This document shows, piece after piece, positions 1 to 7,471 of a stretch of DNA of 16,810 bases (the first letter of the stretch is position 1; each line of letters begins with the position of its first letter). Source of the stretch: Ruminococcus sp. UBA5884 (GTDB taxonomy: Bacteria > Bacillota > Clostridia > Oscillospirales > Ruminococcaceae); contig DJFA01000091.1 of the NCBI GenBank assembly GCA_002431975.1, positions 387 through 17,196 on the forward strand, read 5' to 3'. A program made the position numbers and the translations under genes. The notes below the pieces were generated by a model. It was not told where the DNA came from. It saw only the letters and a program-made list of their open reading frames with translations, and did not search any database.

Positions 1-2258
1 CCGACCCATATCTTACAGTCAATATTATTTTCCCTTACAAGAGCAATTGTTTCCTCCATTGATTTAAGGGTAGTTGTCATAAGAGCTGAAAGTCCTATAA
101 GCTTTACATTATGCTCCTTTGCCGCATCAACCACAGCCTGATATTCAACATCACGTCCGAGGTCAATTATTGTATAGCCATAGTTTTCAAGCAGAACCTT
201 TACAATATTCTTGCCTATATCATGAATATCTCCCTTTACGGTTGCAAGAATTATTTTTCCCTTGCTTACGGGAGCAGAATTGCTGCTGACCATCTTTTCT
301 CTGATAACTTCAAATGCTGCCTGAGCAACTCCTGCCGAGAGAATAAGCTGAGGCAGAAATATTTCACCCTTTTCAAACTGTACTCCTGCCTTGTCAAGAG
401 CCGGAATAAGCATATTATTAACAATATCCATAGCATCATGAGTTTCAAGCAGCTGTTTAGTAATTGCTGCACCGTCATTTTTAAGACCATTTTCTATAGC
501 ATAGAAAATATCAATATTTTTCTTGTCGGCAGAAGGTGCAGGCTGTACAGGCTTTGAAGCTCCATAGTTTGATATAAATTCAGAAGCATTTTTATCAATA
601 TTTGCAAGAAGCTTATATGAACGCACTGCTCCGGTCATTGAGGCAACATTCGGATTTATAATAGGAAGGTCAAGACCGTATGAAAGAGCCATTGTAAGAA
701 AATTATGATTGATAAGTTCACGGTTCGGCAGACCGAATGATATATTTGAAACTCCGAGGACTGTTTTCAGTCCGAGTTTTTCTTTGACCATTCTTAAAGC
801 TTTAAGAGTTTCCATAACTCCTTCCTGTTCGGCTGAAGCTGTAAGAGTAAGACAGTCTATAAATACATCTTTCTGAGGTATGCCGATTTCAACAGCACGG
901 TTTCTTATTTTTTCAGCAATAGCAAAACGTTCCTCTGCTTTTTTCGGAATACCGTTCTTGTCAAGGGTAAGACCTACAACACAAGCACCGTATTTTTTTA
1001 CAAGAGGCAGAACATTTTCAAGTGATTCCTCCTCACCATTTACTGAATTAACGATAGGTTTTCCGCTGTATACCCTGAGAGCCGCTTCAAGCACTGCCGG
1101 AATAGTTGAATCTATCTGGAGAGGAGTATCAGTAATTCCCTGCAAAGCTTTTATAGTTCTTATCATCATGGCTTTTTCATCTATATCAGGAAGACCAACA
1201 TTGACATCAAGTATATCAGCTCCTGCATGAATCTGTTCAACAGCCTGATTGAGTATATAATCTATATCATTGTTTATAAGAGCCTGTTTAAAGAGTTTTT
1301 TTCCTGTCGGATTGATACGCTCGCCTATAATTCTCGGCTGATTTACTTCAACAGTGCATGAAGCTGAACATACCGCAGCCGGAATATCATTAAGAGGACG
1401 TGAATATCTTATATTTTCAAGAGCCTTTACGGTTTCCCTTATATAATCAGGGGTTGTTCCGCAGCAGCCGCCAAGGAATTTTACTCCCTTTTCAGCAAGC
1501 TGTTTCATATATATGCTGAATTCCTCAGCATCAACATTATAGAGATTTGTAAGAGGGTCAGGGAGTCCTGCATTCGGCTTTACAACAAGAGGTATATCAG
1601 TCCATTTAAGCATTTCATCTATTACAGGAGCAAATTCCTTAGGGCCGAGTGAACAGTTTATACCTATTGCATCTGCTCCGAGAGCCGTAAGAGTAAGAGC
1701 CATTGCTGATACTGAACAGCCTGTAAATGTTCTTAAATTCTCCTCAAATGTCATAGTGCATATAACGGGTTTCGGAAAATTCTCCTTGCAGGCAAGTATT
1801 CCGGCTTTTACCTCAAGCAAATCAGTCATTGTTTCAAATACTATGATATCAGCATTTTTTCCGGCTTCAATCTGTTCTTTAAAAATATCGTATGCCTCAT
1901 CAAATGAGAGACTGCCTGTAGGTTCAAGAAGCTGCCCTATAGGGCCTATATCAAGGGCAACAAGTGCCTCTGTACCCTCACAGGCTTTTTTTGCATTTGC
2001 AACAGCTGACTGAATTATTTCCTTTACAGAATATCTGCTGTGAGAGAGTTTATATCTGTTTGCTCCGAAAGTATTTGCATAAACGATATCCGAACCGGCA
2101 TTTATATAAGCCTTATGGATACCTGTCACAAGTTCCGGACTTGTTATATTGAGTTCTTCAGGGATTCCTCCGAGTTTAAGACCTGATGCCTGAAGCATAG
2201 TTCCCATAGCTCCGTCAAGGAATATGAAATCCTTTTCAAGAAGTTTATTAAAATCCAC
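1..2258 (-). CDS. metH: Cobalamin-dependent methionine synthase MetH, short form (3' end cut by window)
   Basis: Transfers a methyl group from methyl-tetrahydrofolate via cobalamin to homocysteine, giving methionine in the cytoplasm. I translated 752 codons from a GTG start at 2258-2256. Seen in order: homocysteine-binding barrel (about 1-290) with FLDGAMGTML, INCSLGP (C202) and GGCCGTTP (C265, C266), the expected zinc cysteines; pterin-binding barrel (about 305-570) beginning IIGERINPTGKK; cobalamin cap; and B12 fold with GDIHDIGKN, giving D677-x-H679-x-x-G682, where H679 is the cobalt ligand. The frame is still open at base 1, missing probably a few tens of residues. The GTG is chosen because AAGGAGGA (2270-2263) lies 4 nt upstream and the protein begins at the family's usual place. 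It overlaps the upstream gene by 11 bp, so its ribosome binding site lies inside that gene's last codons. The reactivation domain of long MetH is encoded separately next door. Confidence 0.96.
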   Translation of the reverse strand, partial: MDFNKLLEKDFIFLDGAMGTMLQASGLKLGGIPEELNITSPELVTGIHKAYINAGSDIVYANTFGANRYKLSHSRYSVKEIIQSAVANAKKACEGTEALVALDIGPIGQLLEPTGSLSFDEAYDIFKEQIEAGKNADIIVFETMTDLLEVKAGILACKENFPKPVICTMTFEENLRTFTGCSVSAMALTLTALGADAIGINCSLGPKEFAPVIDEMLKWTDIPLVVKPNAGLPDPLTNLYNVDAEEFSIYMKQLAEKGVKFLGGCCGTTPDYIRETVKALENIRYSRPLNDIPAAVCSASCTVEVNQPRIIGERINPTGKKLFKQALINNDIDYILNQAVEQIHAGADILDVNVGLPDIDEKAMMIRTIKALQGITDTPLQIDSTIPAVLEAALRVYSGKPIVNSVNGEEESLENVLPLVKKYGACVVGLTLDKNGIPKKAEERFAIAEKIRNRAVEIGIPQKDVFIDCLTLTASAEQEGVMETLKALRMVKEKLGLKTVLGVSNISFGLPNRELINHNFLTMALSYGLDLPIINPNVASMTGAVRSYKLLANIDKNASEFISNYGASKPVQPAPSADKKNIDIFYAIENGLKNDGAAITKQLLETHDAMDIVNNMLIPALDKAGVQFEKGEIFLPQLILSAGVAQAAFEVIREKMVSSNSAPVSKGKIILATVKGDIHDIGKNIVKVLLENYGYTIIDLGRDVEYQAVVDAAKEHNVKLIGLSALMTTTLKSMEETIALVRENNIDCKIWV

Positions 2259-2922
2259 AGTGTCCTCCTTTTTTTCTGAACTGACATTTTTCACGCATAC
2301 TGCATATCTGACAGCCTTTCCTGCGTGGGGCAAGAGGCTTTTGTGAAACTCCGATAACAGCAGTTACTGATTTTTTAGGTGTAAGCATATCCGTATCAGT
2401 AACGCAAAGACCTATGCGTTTGGGAGCATCAAGCACTTCAACAAATTCTGACTGTATATCAATCGGAAAGTCACCGTATCCGGCACTGTAACGCCATGTA
2501 AAGAAGCTGTCAGGGAGTTTTGAATATATCTCTCTTTCAGCCTCATCGCATACCTGTTCAATAAATACGCTTGCAAGGCTGTCAAGAATCACCGCTTCAG
2601 TCATGTCATCTATCTGGGCATTTCTTATAAGCATATCAACATCTGACGAAAGAGTGGCACACATAAGTACGGCTTTGTTACAGCCTTTAAGATGTTCTGA
2701 TATATCATTTCCGGAAAGTACAAGAGTAGAGCCTTCAAGATGTATTCCGTCATTCATTTCAGATATATCAAAAAGTCTGTATATATATTTGGGTCTTGCT
2801 GTTTCAAGGAGTTTTTTTTCACAGCTGTCGATAAGAGCCTGAATACGGCTGTCCGGCAGACTGTTATTATATCCGAGATATCTCAGAGCCTCACTCTGAT
2901 TGAGAGATTTAATTTTAATCAT
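2248..2922 (-). CDS. Stand-alone MetH activation-domain protein (B12-dependent methionine synthase reactivation)
   Basis: 224 residues resembling the C-terminal AdoMet-binding activation domain of long MetH, here as a separate protein. In the family this domain binds S-adenosylmethionine and supports reductive remethylation of oxidised cob(II)alamin. The recognisable motif is R144-Y-S-A-G-Y149, followed by GDFPIDIQ, matching the RxxxGY AdoMet-binding signature. The C-terminus carries four cysteines, C204-x2-C207-x5-C213-x8-C222, with no counterpart in long MetH as I know it; this could hold a metal or an Fe-S cluster (inference). Its ATG overlaps the metF stop as ATGA (4 bp), and its tail overlaps the metH start by 11 bp, so all three genes are probably translationally coupled and made together. 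Family assignment is strong; the role of the cysteine tail is not known to me. Confidence 0.9.
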   Translation of the reverse strand: MIKIKSLNQSEALRYLGYNNSLPDSRIQALIDSCEKKLLETARPKYIYRLFDISEMNDGIHLEGSTLVLSGNDISEHLKGCNKAVLMCATLSSDVDMLIRNAQIDDMTEAVILDSLASVFIEQVCDEAEREIYSKLPDSFFTWRYSAGYGDFPIDIQSEFVEVLDAPKRIGLCVTDTDMLTPKKSVTAVIGVSQKPLAPRRKGCQICSMREKCQFRKKGGHCGF

Positions 2923-3785
2923 ACATTAAGCAGTCCTGAAACTGAATCACTTATTTTTCTTGCAACATACGGATTATTCATTGTATAAAGATGTATTCCG
3001 TCAACTCCATGAGTTATAAGGTCAACTATCTGGTCAACTGCATATGCGATTCCCGCATCACGCAGAGCCTCCGGGTGATTTTCATATTTCTGCATGATTT
3101 TTGTAAATTTTGAAGGCAGACTTGCTCCGCAGAGTGAAACCATTCTTTCAATCTGTTTTTTGTTTACAACAGGCATTATTCCGGCTTCTATTGGAACATT
3201 TATACCTGCAATCCTTGCTTTTTCCTCAAATGAATAGAAAATCTCATTATCAAAGAAAAGCTGTGAAATAAGATGGTCAGCACCGCAGTCAACCTTATTT
3301 TTAAGATTTTTGATATCCTCAATTATATTTTCGGCTTCAATATGGCATTCAGGGTAACAAGCTCCTGAAATATCGAAATCGCCGTTTTGTTTTATGAACT
3401 GTATCAGTTCGCTTGCATATCTGAAATCCTTTTTAGGAGGAATATCAGGGTTTATATCTCCTCTGAGAGCGAGTATATTTTCAATTCCGTTATTTTTGAA
3501 ATCATTGAGTATATCAGTTATTTCGGCTTTAGTAAAGTTTATACAGGGAAGATGTGCGACAGGTTCGATATTGTATTTATTTTTTATAACCGAAGCTATT
3601 TCACAGGTTGAAGCTCCTGCGGCACTGCCTCCTGCACCGTATGTAACGCTTATAAAGTCAGGTGTAAGGTCGTGGAGCTGCTCGAGAGTGTTGTATATCG
3701 TATCAACAGGGGAATCCTTTTTAGGCGGGAAAATTTCAAATGAGAAAACAGTCTTGTTTTCTGAAAACATATTTTTTATCTTCAT
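2919..3785 (-). CDS. metF: Methylenetetrahydrofolate reductase MetF
   Basis: Reduces 5,10-methylene-THF to 5-methyl-THF using flavin, supplying the methyl donor for MetH encoded two genes downstream. The 288-residue length is normal for bacterial MetF. Signatures seen: FSFEIFPPK near the N-terminus (E17, the expected catalytic glutamate), ISVTYGAGGS (46-55), AHLPCINFT, ILALRGD, DHLISQLFFDN and AGIMPVVN, all in family order. The ATG at 3785 is 12 nt from AGGAG (3802-3798), a little long; the nearer ATG at 3792 and TTG at 3795 are out of frame, and the first runs into a stop quickly. No MetV-like zinc protein partner is adjacent. It is the first gene of a metF - activation protein - metH operon with overlapping junctions. 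Confidence 0.96.
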   Translation of the reverse strand: MKIKNMFSENKTVFSFEIFPPKKDSPVDTIYNTLEQLHDLTPDFISVTYGAGGSAAGASTCEIASVIKNKYNIEPVAHLPCINFTKAEITDILNDFKNNGIENILALRGDINPDIPPKKDFRYASELIQFIKQNGDFDISGACYPECHIEAENIIEDIKNLKNKVDCGADHLISQLFFDNEIFYSFEEKARIAGINVPIEAGIMPVVNKKQIERMVSLCGASLPSKFTKIMQKYENHPEALRDAGIAYAVDQIVDLITHGVDGIHLYTMNNPYVARKISDSVSGLLNV

Positions 3786-3822
3786 AATTCATCAATACTC
3801 CTGATTATATATTATGAAAAGA

Positions 3823-3851
3823 ATTATATCATACAATCTGATTTAATGCAA
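3823..3851 (-). promoter_or_regulatory. Promoter of the metF-metH operon
   Basis: On the minus strand: TTGCAT (3851-3846), 17 bp spacer, TATAAT (3828-3823), preceded by TGA, which makes an extended -10 element. The predicted start lies near 3816, leaving a leader of about 30 nt. That is too short to hold a SAM or cobalamin riboswitch. Confidence 0.75.
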
Positions 3852-3875
3852 ACCTAAATCTATCATTAAAATAAA

Positions 3876-3900
3876 TTAATGTAAATTCGATGGTTATTTT
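3876..3900. repeat. Flank motif upstream of palindromic element copy 1
   Basis: TTAATGTAAATTCGATGG, closely matching sequences at 8737 and 10979 (TTAACGCAAATTCKATGG), each to the left of a palindromic element. Here it is separated from the element by about 35 bp, in which AATGCAAATTAATTTT occurs just before the element. This may be a further part of the repeat unit. Confidence 0.6.
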
Positions 3901-3934
3901 CCGTAATTTATTCATTTGAAATGCAAATTAATTT

Positions 3935-4072
3935 TGTAGGGGCGACCATTGGTCGCCCGTTGCCGTTTACCGAAATTCCAGACGAAAAACAAATGATTTT
4001 ATATGTACAAAACAGATATCGAATTTATGGTTTAACCATAATTTAAACGGGCGAACACAGTTCGCCCCTACA
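3935..4072 (+). repeat. REP/BIME-like palindromic element, copy 1 (138 bp)
   Basis: The left end is TGTAG followed by the palindrome GGGCGACCATTGGTCGCCC. The right end reads, outside inward on the other strand, TGTAG followed by GGGCGAACTGTGTTCGCCC. Each end is a hairpin with GTAG at its outer foot, and the two hairpins face each other. The spacer contains an inner palindrome, TTATGGTTTAACCATAA (4025-4041). The right hairpin differs from the left by paired changes that keep the stem. It lies between the end of a permease gene and the metF promoter, outside coding sequence. No transposase is inside it, so it would need to be moved in trans. Confidence 0.9.
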
Positions 4073-4083
4073 AAATATATTAT

Positions 4084-4980
4084 TTACCCTGATATCCCAG
4101 CATATTCAATACATTTTCTTAAATATTTTTCAAGCAGACAATATATCAGGATAAGAGGTGAAACTGAAAGCAGACAGCCGGCTTCAAGCCAGACTATTAT
4201 ATCTCTTGTGCTTTGCTGTGCCGAAGAAGTCCCGAAAAGCGAATAATTAAGCCATGAATCAAGATTATTAAGCATTACGGATACTGTACGGCTGTCATTG
4301 TAAAGTGCAGATGTTGTATAATAATCATTCCAGTAAAAAACAGCTGAAAACAGAAATACTACAGCTATAGCATTGACTGAATTCGGTATAATTATTTCAA
4401 TAAAAGTCCTGAATGTACCACAGCCGTCTATTTCAGCGGCATTTTCAAGCTCCGGAGGCAGAGTTCTGAAAAACAGAATAAATATCAGTATCATAAGACC
4501 TGAACGTATTCCGCTTCCCATAGCCGCCGGAAGATACATTGAAAATGGTGTATTTATAAGATTTATTTCAAATATTCCGAATATGCTGAAATATCTGAAC
4601 TGTGAATATTGTGACATTAGTATTATCTGCTGCGGAACTATTATTGTAAGAAGCAGAACCGCAAAAAACAGTTTTTTAAATCTGAATCTGTATCTTGCAA
4701 AACCATATCCGGTAAACATACATACAACAGTCTGCATTGCCGCACATACAAGATTTACTGAAACCGTGCTGAAAAGAGCTTTTCCGAAATTCATTGCTTT
4801 TGCAGTCTGTTTTATCACATCAAATGTAAAATGCCTTGGAATCCATGAAACAGTCGGGTCATTCATATCCTGAGGCGTTCTGAATGCACAGCTTATCATG
4901 AAAAGCAACGGATAAAGTATTATAAAGCATAATCCTGATATAATAAAATATCTGAAAACTGATATCAGTCTTTTTTTCAA
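4084..4980 (-). CDS. Carbohydrate ABC transporter permease, MalG/AraQ type
   Basis: 298-residue inner-membrane permease with about six hydrophobic segments (about 10-32, 70-95, 103-122, 160-172, 202-218, 265-285). The cytoplasmic EAA loop that docks on the ATPase is visible at about 179-200: E-N-A-A-E-I-D-G-C-G, ending IIIPN. This form, together with YGFAR and the C-terminal half, places it in the binding-protein-dependent sugar permease family (MalG side). The start is TTG at 4980: GGGGAG (4993-4988) lies 7 nt upstream and overlaps the stop of the preceding permease, which is only 4 nt away, so the two are coupled. No ATPase or solute-binding protein is adjacent; such permeases commonly share an MsmK-type ATPase encoded elsewhere. 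The substrate cannot be named from the sequence. Confidence 0.9.
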   Translation of the reverse strand: MKKRLISVFRYFIISGLCFIILYPLLFMISCAFRTPQDMNDPTVSWIPRHFTFDVIKQTAKAMNFGKALFSTVSVNLVCAAMQTVVCMFTGYGFARYRFRFKKLFFAVLLLTIIVPQQIILMSQYSQFRYFSIFGIFEINLINTPFSMYLPAAMGSGIRSGLMILIFILFFRTLPPELENAAEIDGCGTFRTFIEIIIPNSVNAIAVVFLFSAVFYWNDYYTTSALYNDSRTVSVMLNNLDSWLNYSLFGTSSAQQSTRDIIVWLEAGCLLSVSPLILIYCLLEKYLRKCIEYAGISG

Positions 4981-4984
4981 ACAA

Positions 4985-5857
4985 TCACTCCCCTTCCCAG
5001 CTGAAAATTTTTTTAAGAATCAGTATGAAAAGAATTGTGAATACAAGAACTATAATAAAATATGACCATGCCATAGCAGACGCTTTTCCATAATTCCATT
5101 CAGCCTGCATATCAAGTATGCGTCGGATTACCTTATTATTCTGATATGTAAAGGTATTTATGACTGTAAATACTATATTTGCAGTTATTGCAGGACTTAT
5201 ATACGGAATTACAACTTTCCAGAAATACTCCCATGAGGTAGCTCCCTCGATGAGAGCTATTTCTTCAGCGGATTTCGGTATCATGCCAAGTGAAACTGTA
5301 AATATGAGTATCTGTATCCCTGAATACCATATAAGTTCTGTTGCCTGAGATGATAATTTTTCTGCCAATGATAAAAGTGAACTGTTTACATCATATATTC
5401 CGGCAGAAATAAGAAAACTTTCATATATATCAGATACAGAACGGTCTGTAACAGCCTTTGCAATATCATCTGAAATTATATTGTATACAGGCCCTGAAGC
5501 CACGATAACCGGAATAAAAAATACAGCCGCAGCAAAACTTCGTCCCTTAAATTTATGATTTAAAAGCACTGCGGAAAAAAGCGAAAATATCACTATAAGC
5601 GGAGTCATTACAGCTGTTTCTCTGACTGATTTCCAGAGATATTCTGAATATGAAGCATCAGCTGTAAATGCATATATATAGTTGTCAAGACCCTGCCATT
5701 GTCTTTCTGCATTTCTGTCAGACGGATTAAATTCAAAAAATGAATAGCCGGCTGAACTGATAACCGGAATTATAAACCATAGCAACGTCCCCAAAAGCCA
5801 TACTGAAATAAATGCATAGCCTCTGAGACTTCTTTTTTTACGATAACTTATTTTCAT
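4985..5857 (-). CDS. Sugar ABC transporter permease, MalF/UgpA type
   Basis: 290-residue membrane permease, the partner of the downstream MalG-type protein. It has a short basic N-terminus (KISYRKKRSLRGY) and hydrophobic segments at about 14-36, 82-100, 107-127, 178-192, 220-235 and 262-282. The EAA loop is at about 198-222: E-E-I-A-L-I-E-G-A-T-S, ending VVIPYISP. There is a periplasmic-type insertion between about 130 and 175. ATG at 5857 is preceded by AGGA at 9 nt and by a good promoter, so it is the first gene of a two-gene transcript. DUF5696 and YIP1 proteins of the kind I associate with such permeases lie about 6 kb to the right, suggesting a rearranged locus (inference). Substrate unknown. 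Confidence 0.9.
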   Translation of the reverse strand: MKISYRKKRSLRGYAFISVWLLGTLLWFIIPVISSAGYSFFEFNPSDRNAERQWQGLDNYIYAFTADASYSEYLWKSVRETAVMTPLIVIFSLFSAVLLNHKFKGRSFAAAVFFIPVIVASGPVYNIISDDIAKAVTDRSVSDIYESFLISAGIYDVNSSLLSLAEKLSSQATELIWYSGIQILIFTVSLGMIPKSAEEIALIEGATSWEYFWKVVIPYISPAITANIVFTVINTFTYQNNKVIRRILDMQAEWNYGKASAMAWSYFIIVLVFTILFILILKKIFSWEGE

Positions 5858-5884
5858 AATATCATTTTCCTGTTTTTTATTTTA

Positions 5885-5913
5885 ATTATATATTGTTATT
5901 TTTAAAAATTCAA
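5885..5913 (-). promoter_or_regulatory. Promoter of the two-permease operon
   Basis: Minus strand: TTGAAT (5913-5908), 17 bp, TATAAT (5890-5885). It is divergent to the ymdB promoter, and its -35 box lies in the left arm of an inverted repeat shared by both promoters. Confidence 0.65.
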
Positions 5914-5930
5914 TCCTTTACATTGAATTT
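5906..5930. promoter_or_regulatory. Operator-like inverted repeat between divergent promoters
   Basis: Perfect 9 bp arms AAATTCAAT (5906-5914) and ATTGAATTT (5922-5930) around a 7 bp centre. The left arm covers the permease -35 and the centre covers most of the ymdB -35, so a protein bound here could affect both promoters. It is AT-rich, so chance is possible. Confidence 0.45.
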
Positions 5931-5945
5931 CCTGTATGATATAAT
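5917..5945 (+). promoter_or_regulatory. Promoter of ymdB
   Basis: TTTACA (5917-5922), 17 bp, TATAAT (5940-5945) with TGA just before the -10 (extended -10). The predicted start near 5952 leaves a leader of about 35 nt carrying AAGGAG (5970-5975). Confidence 0.8.
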
Positions 5946-5985
5946 ATTAAATACATAATTAAAAACTATAAGGAGATAACTCTTG

Positions 5986-6753
5986 ATGAATCTGCTTTTT
6001 ATCGGTGATGTTGTAGGAAAAGCCGGCTGTGATGCCATCAGAAAAAATATCTATAACATAAAAAAAGAAAATAATATCGATGTTACCATAATAAACGGCG
6101 AAAATTCCGCAATAGGCAACGGTATTACTCATGAATCCGCAAATATTCTGTTCAGATACGGTGCTGATGTTATAACTACAGGCAATCATGCATATAAAAG
6201 ACATGAAGCCGCTGAACTCTTTGAAAACAACAGCCTTGTTCTGCGTCCTGCCAATTATCCGGAAGGCTGTGCCGGAAAAGGTTTCTGTATACTCGATATG
6301 GGAAAATATCAGCTTGCCGTTATAAATCTTATGGGTACTGTATATATGGATTCACTTGATAATCCGTTTTCTGTAATAGACAGTATCCTTGAAAAAATTG
6401 ATGTAAAAAATATATTTGTTGATTTCCATGCAGAAGCTACCGCAGAAAAAAAATGCATGGGCTATTATCTTGACGGGCGTGTTACCGCCGTAATCGGCAC
6501 TCATACTCATGTACAGACCGCTGATGAAGCTATTCTTCCCAAAAATACCGCTTATATATCAGATGCAGGCATGACTGGTGCTGAGGAATCAGTTCTCGGT
6601 GTATGCAAGGAACTTGCTATCGAAAAAATGAAAATGCATCATCCGGTAAAATTTGTTCAGGCAGAAACAAAACCAATGATAAACGGTGTTATTGTTGGTT
6701 TTGACGAAAAAACAGGCTCTGCATACAGCATTAAAAGAATTATATTCCATTGA
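5986..6753 (+). CDS. ymdB: YmdB-family metallophosphoesterase (2',3'-cyclic nucleotide phosphodiesterase)
   Basis: Cytoplasmic dinuclear-metal phosphodiesterase of the TIGR00282/YmdB family; in Bacillus subtilis YmdB hydrolyses 2',3'-cAMP and influences biofilm and motility fate. The 255-residue length is typical. Metal-ligand motifs are all present: D8 in LLFIGDVVG, E39 and N40 in NGEN, N67-H68 in TTGNHAY, H148 in DFHAEAT, and H173/H175 in GTHTHVQT. ATG at 5986 is 10 nt from AAGGAG; a TTG immediately before it (5983, spacing 7) is an alternative start adding one residue. spoVS follows on the same strand after 159 bp; the ymdB-spoVS neighbourhood is also found in Bacillus, supporting both calls. 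No terminator is seen between them. Confidence 0.95.
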   Translation: MNLLFIGDVVGKAGCDAIRKNIYNIKKENNIDVTIINGENSAIGNGITHESANILFRYGADVITTGNHAYKRHEAAELFENNSLVLRPANYPEGCAGKGFCILDMGKYQLAVINLMGTVYMDSLDNPFSVIDSILEKIDVKNIFVDFHAEATAEKKCMGYYLDGRVTAVIGTHTHVQTADEAILPKNTAYISDAGMTGAEESVLGVCKELAIEKMKMHHPVKFVQAETKPMINGVIVGFDEKTGSAYSIKRIIFH

Positions 6754-6818
6754 TTTGAAATACATGGTTCGGCACAGAAATACAAGTATATTTTACAAAA
6801 AAAATTATCTTTTTCCCC

Positions 6819-6847
6819 TTGAAAAATCATTCGCCATATAGTATAAT
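6819..6847 (+). promoter_or_regulatory. Promoter of spoVS
   Basis: TTGAAA (6819-6824), 17 bp, TATAAT (6842-6847): five of six and six of six matches to the sigma-A consensus. The predicted start is near 6854. I see no sigma-H type boxes, although B. subtilis spoVS is known to use sigma-H. Confidence 0.85.
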
Positions 6848-6853
6848 ATGTAC

Positions 6854-6867
6854 AGTTAATATTAACT
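6854..6867. promoter_or_regulatory. Perfect 14 bp palindrome at the predicted spoVS transcription start
   Basis: AGTTAATATTAACT is perfectly self-complementary and begins about 7 nt after the -10 box, the position of a typical repressor operator. It is made only of weak-pair-rich sequence and may be chance. Confidence 0.35.
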
Positions 6868-6912
6868 ATTTGATAAAACAAATCACTTAATTATTCTAAG
6901 GAGGACTTCACA

Positions 6913-7173
6913 ATGGAAATTTTGAAAGTTTCATCTCATTCATCACCGAATTCAGTTGCAGGTGCTATCGCAGGAGTTATCAGAGAAAAAAAGGCTGTTG
7001 AAGTACAGGCTGTAGGTGCCGGTGCTGCAAACCAGGCTGTAAAGGCTATTGCTATTGCAAGAGGTTACCTCGCTCCTATAGGCGTTGACCTTGTATGCAT
7101 TCCGGCTTTCACTAATATCACTATTGACGGTGAAGAAAGAACTGCTATCAAGCTGATTTGTGAACACAGATAA
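6913..7173 (+). CDS. spoVS: Stage V sporulation protein S
   Basis: 86-residue small protein matching SpoVS over its entire length, with the family hallmarks LKVSSHSSPNSVAGAIAG, AVGAGAANQAVKAIAIARG, and IPAFTNITIDGEERTAIKL. SpoVS has an Alba-like fold and affects septation, sporulation and developmental decisions in Bacillus; the biochemical role is not settled. It sits downstream of ymdB. It has AAGGAGG (6898-6904) at 8 nt, a near-consensus promoter of its own and a strong terminator, so it is probably abundantly and independently expressed. Codon use (GCT, GTT, AAG rich) looks more like that of a highly expressed gene than that of its neighbours. SpoVS also occurs in non-sporulating bacteria, so it does not prove sporulation. 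Confidence 0.97.
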   Translation: MEILKVSSHSSPNSVAGAIAGVIREKKAVEVQAVGAGAANQAVKAIAIARGYLAPIGVDLVCIPAFTNITIDGEERTAIKLICEHR

Positions 7174-7217
7174 TCTGTGTGATTTTTTTGAATGATTTGA
7201 ATAATTTTATTTTTTAT

Positions 7218-7250
7218 GGGATATCTTTTTAAGGTATCCCTGTTTTATTT
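7218..7250 (+). terminator. Rho-independent terminator of spoVS
   Basis: GGGATATCTT / AAGGTATCCC (7218-7227 with 7231-7240), a 10 bp stem with one G-U pair and a TTT loop, followed by TGTTTTATTT. Confidence 0.85.
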
Positions 7251-7257
7251 AAAATCT

Positions 7258-7394
7258 TGTAGGGGCGACCATTGGTCGCCCGTTGCATTTACCAGAATTT
7301 TATGCTGATAACCAACGATTTTCTATACAGAAAACAAATATCAGAATTATGGTTTAACCATAATTACGGCGGGCGACCAATGGTCGCCCCTACA
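7258..7394 (+). repeat. REP/BIME-like palindromic element, copy 2 (137 bp)
   Basis: Both ends are perfect 25 bp inverted repeats: TGTAG plus the palindrome GGGCGACCATTGGTCGCCC plus G, mirrored at the right end. The spacer includes ATTATGGTTTAACCATAAT (7346-7364) near the right end, the same internal orientation as copy 1. Located between the spoVS terminator and the tadA promoter. Confidence 0.92.
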
Positions 7395-7471
7395 GAACAT
7401 ATCATCTAACCATAATCTTAACAAATAAATACAGAACTTAGAAGGATAATGGCTATTAACGCAAAACAGCA

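Noticed and set aside
111..557. 148-codon plus-strand open frame
   Set aside because: It lies antisense within metH, has unlikely composition and no ribosome binding site; the minus-strand frame shows clear MetH motifs.
3786..4083. SAM-I or cobalamin riboswitch before metF
   Set aside because: The gap is filled by the palindromic element and the promoter; the leader is about 30 nt and no conserved riboswitch core was found on either strand.
5958..6205. Minus-strand 81-codon frame over the start of ymdB
   Set aside because: Antisense to a gene with intact metallophosphoesterase motifs; no independent support.
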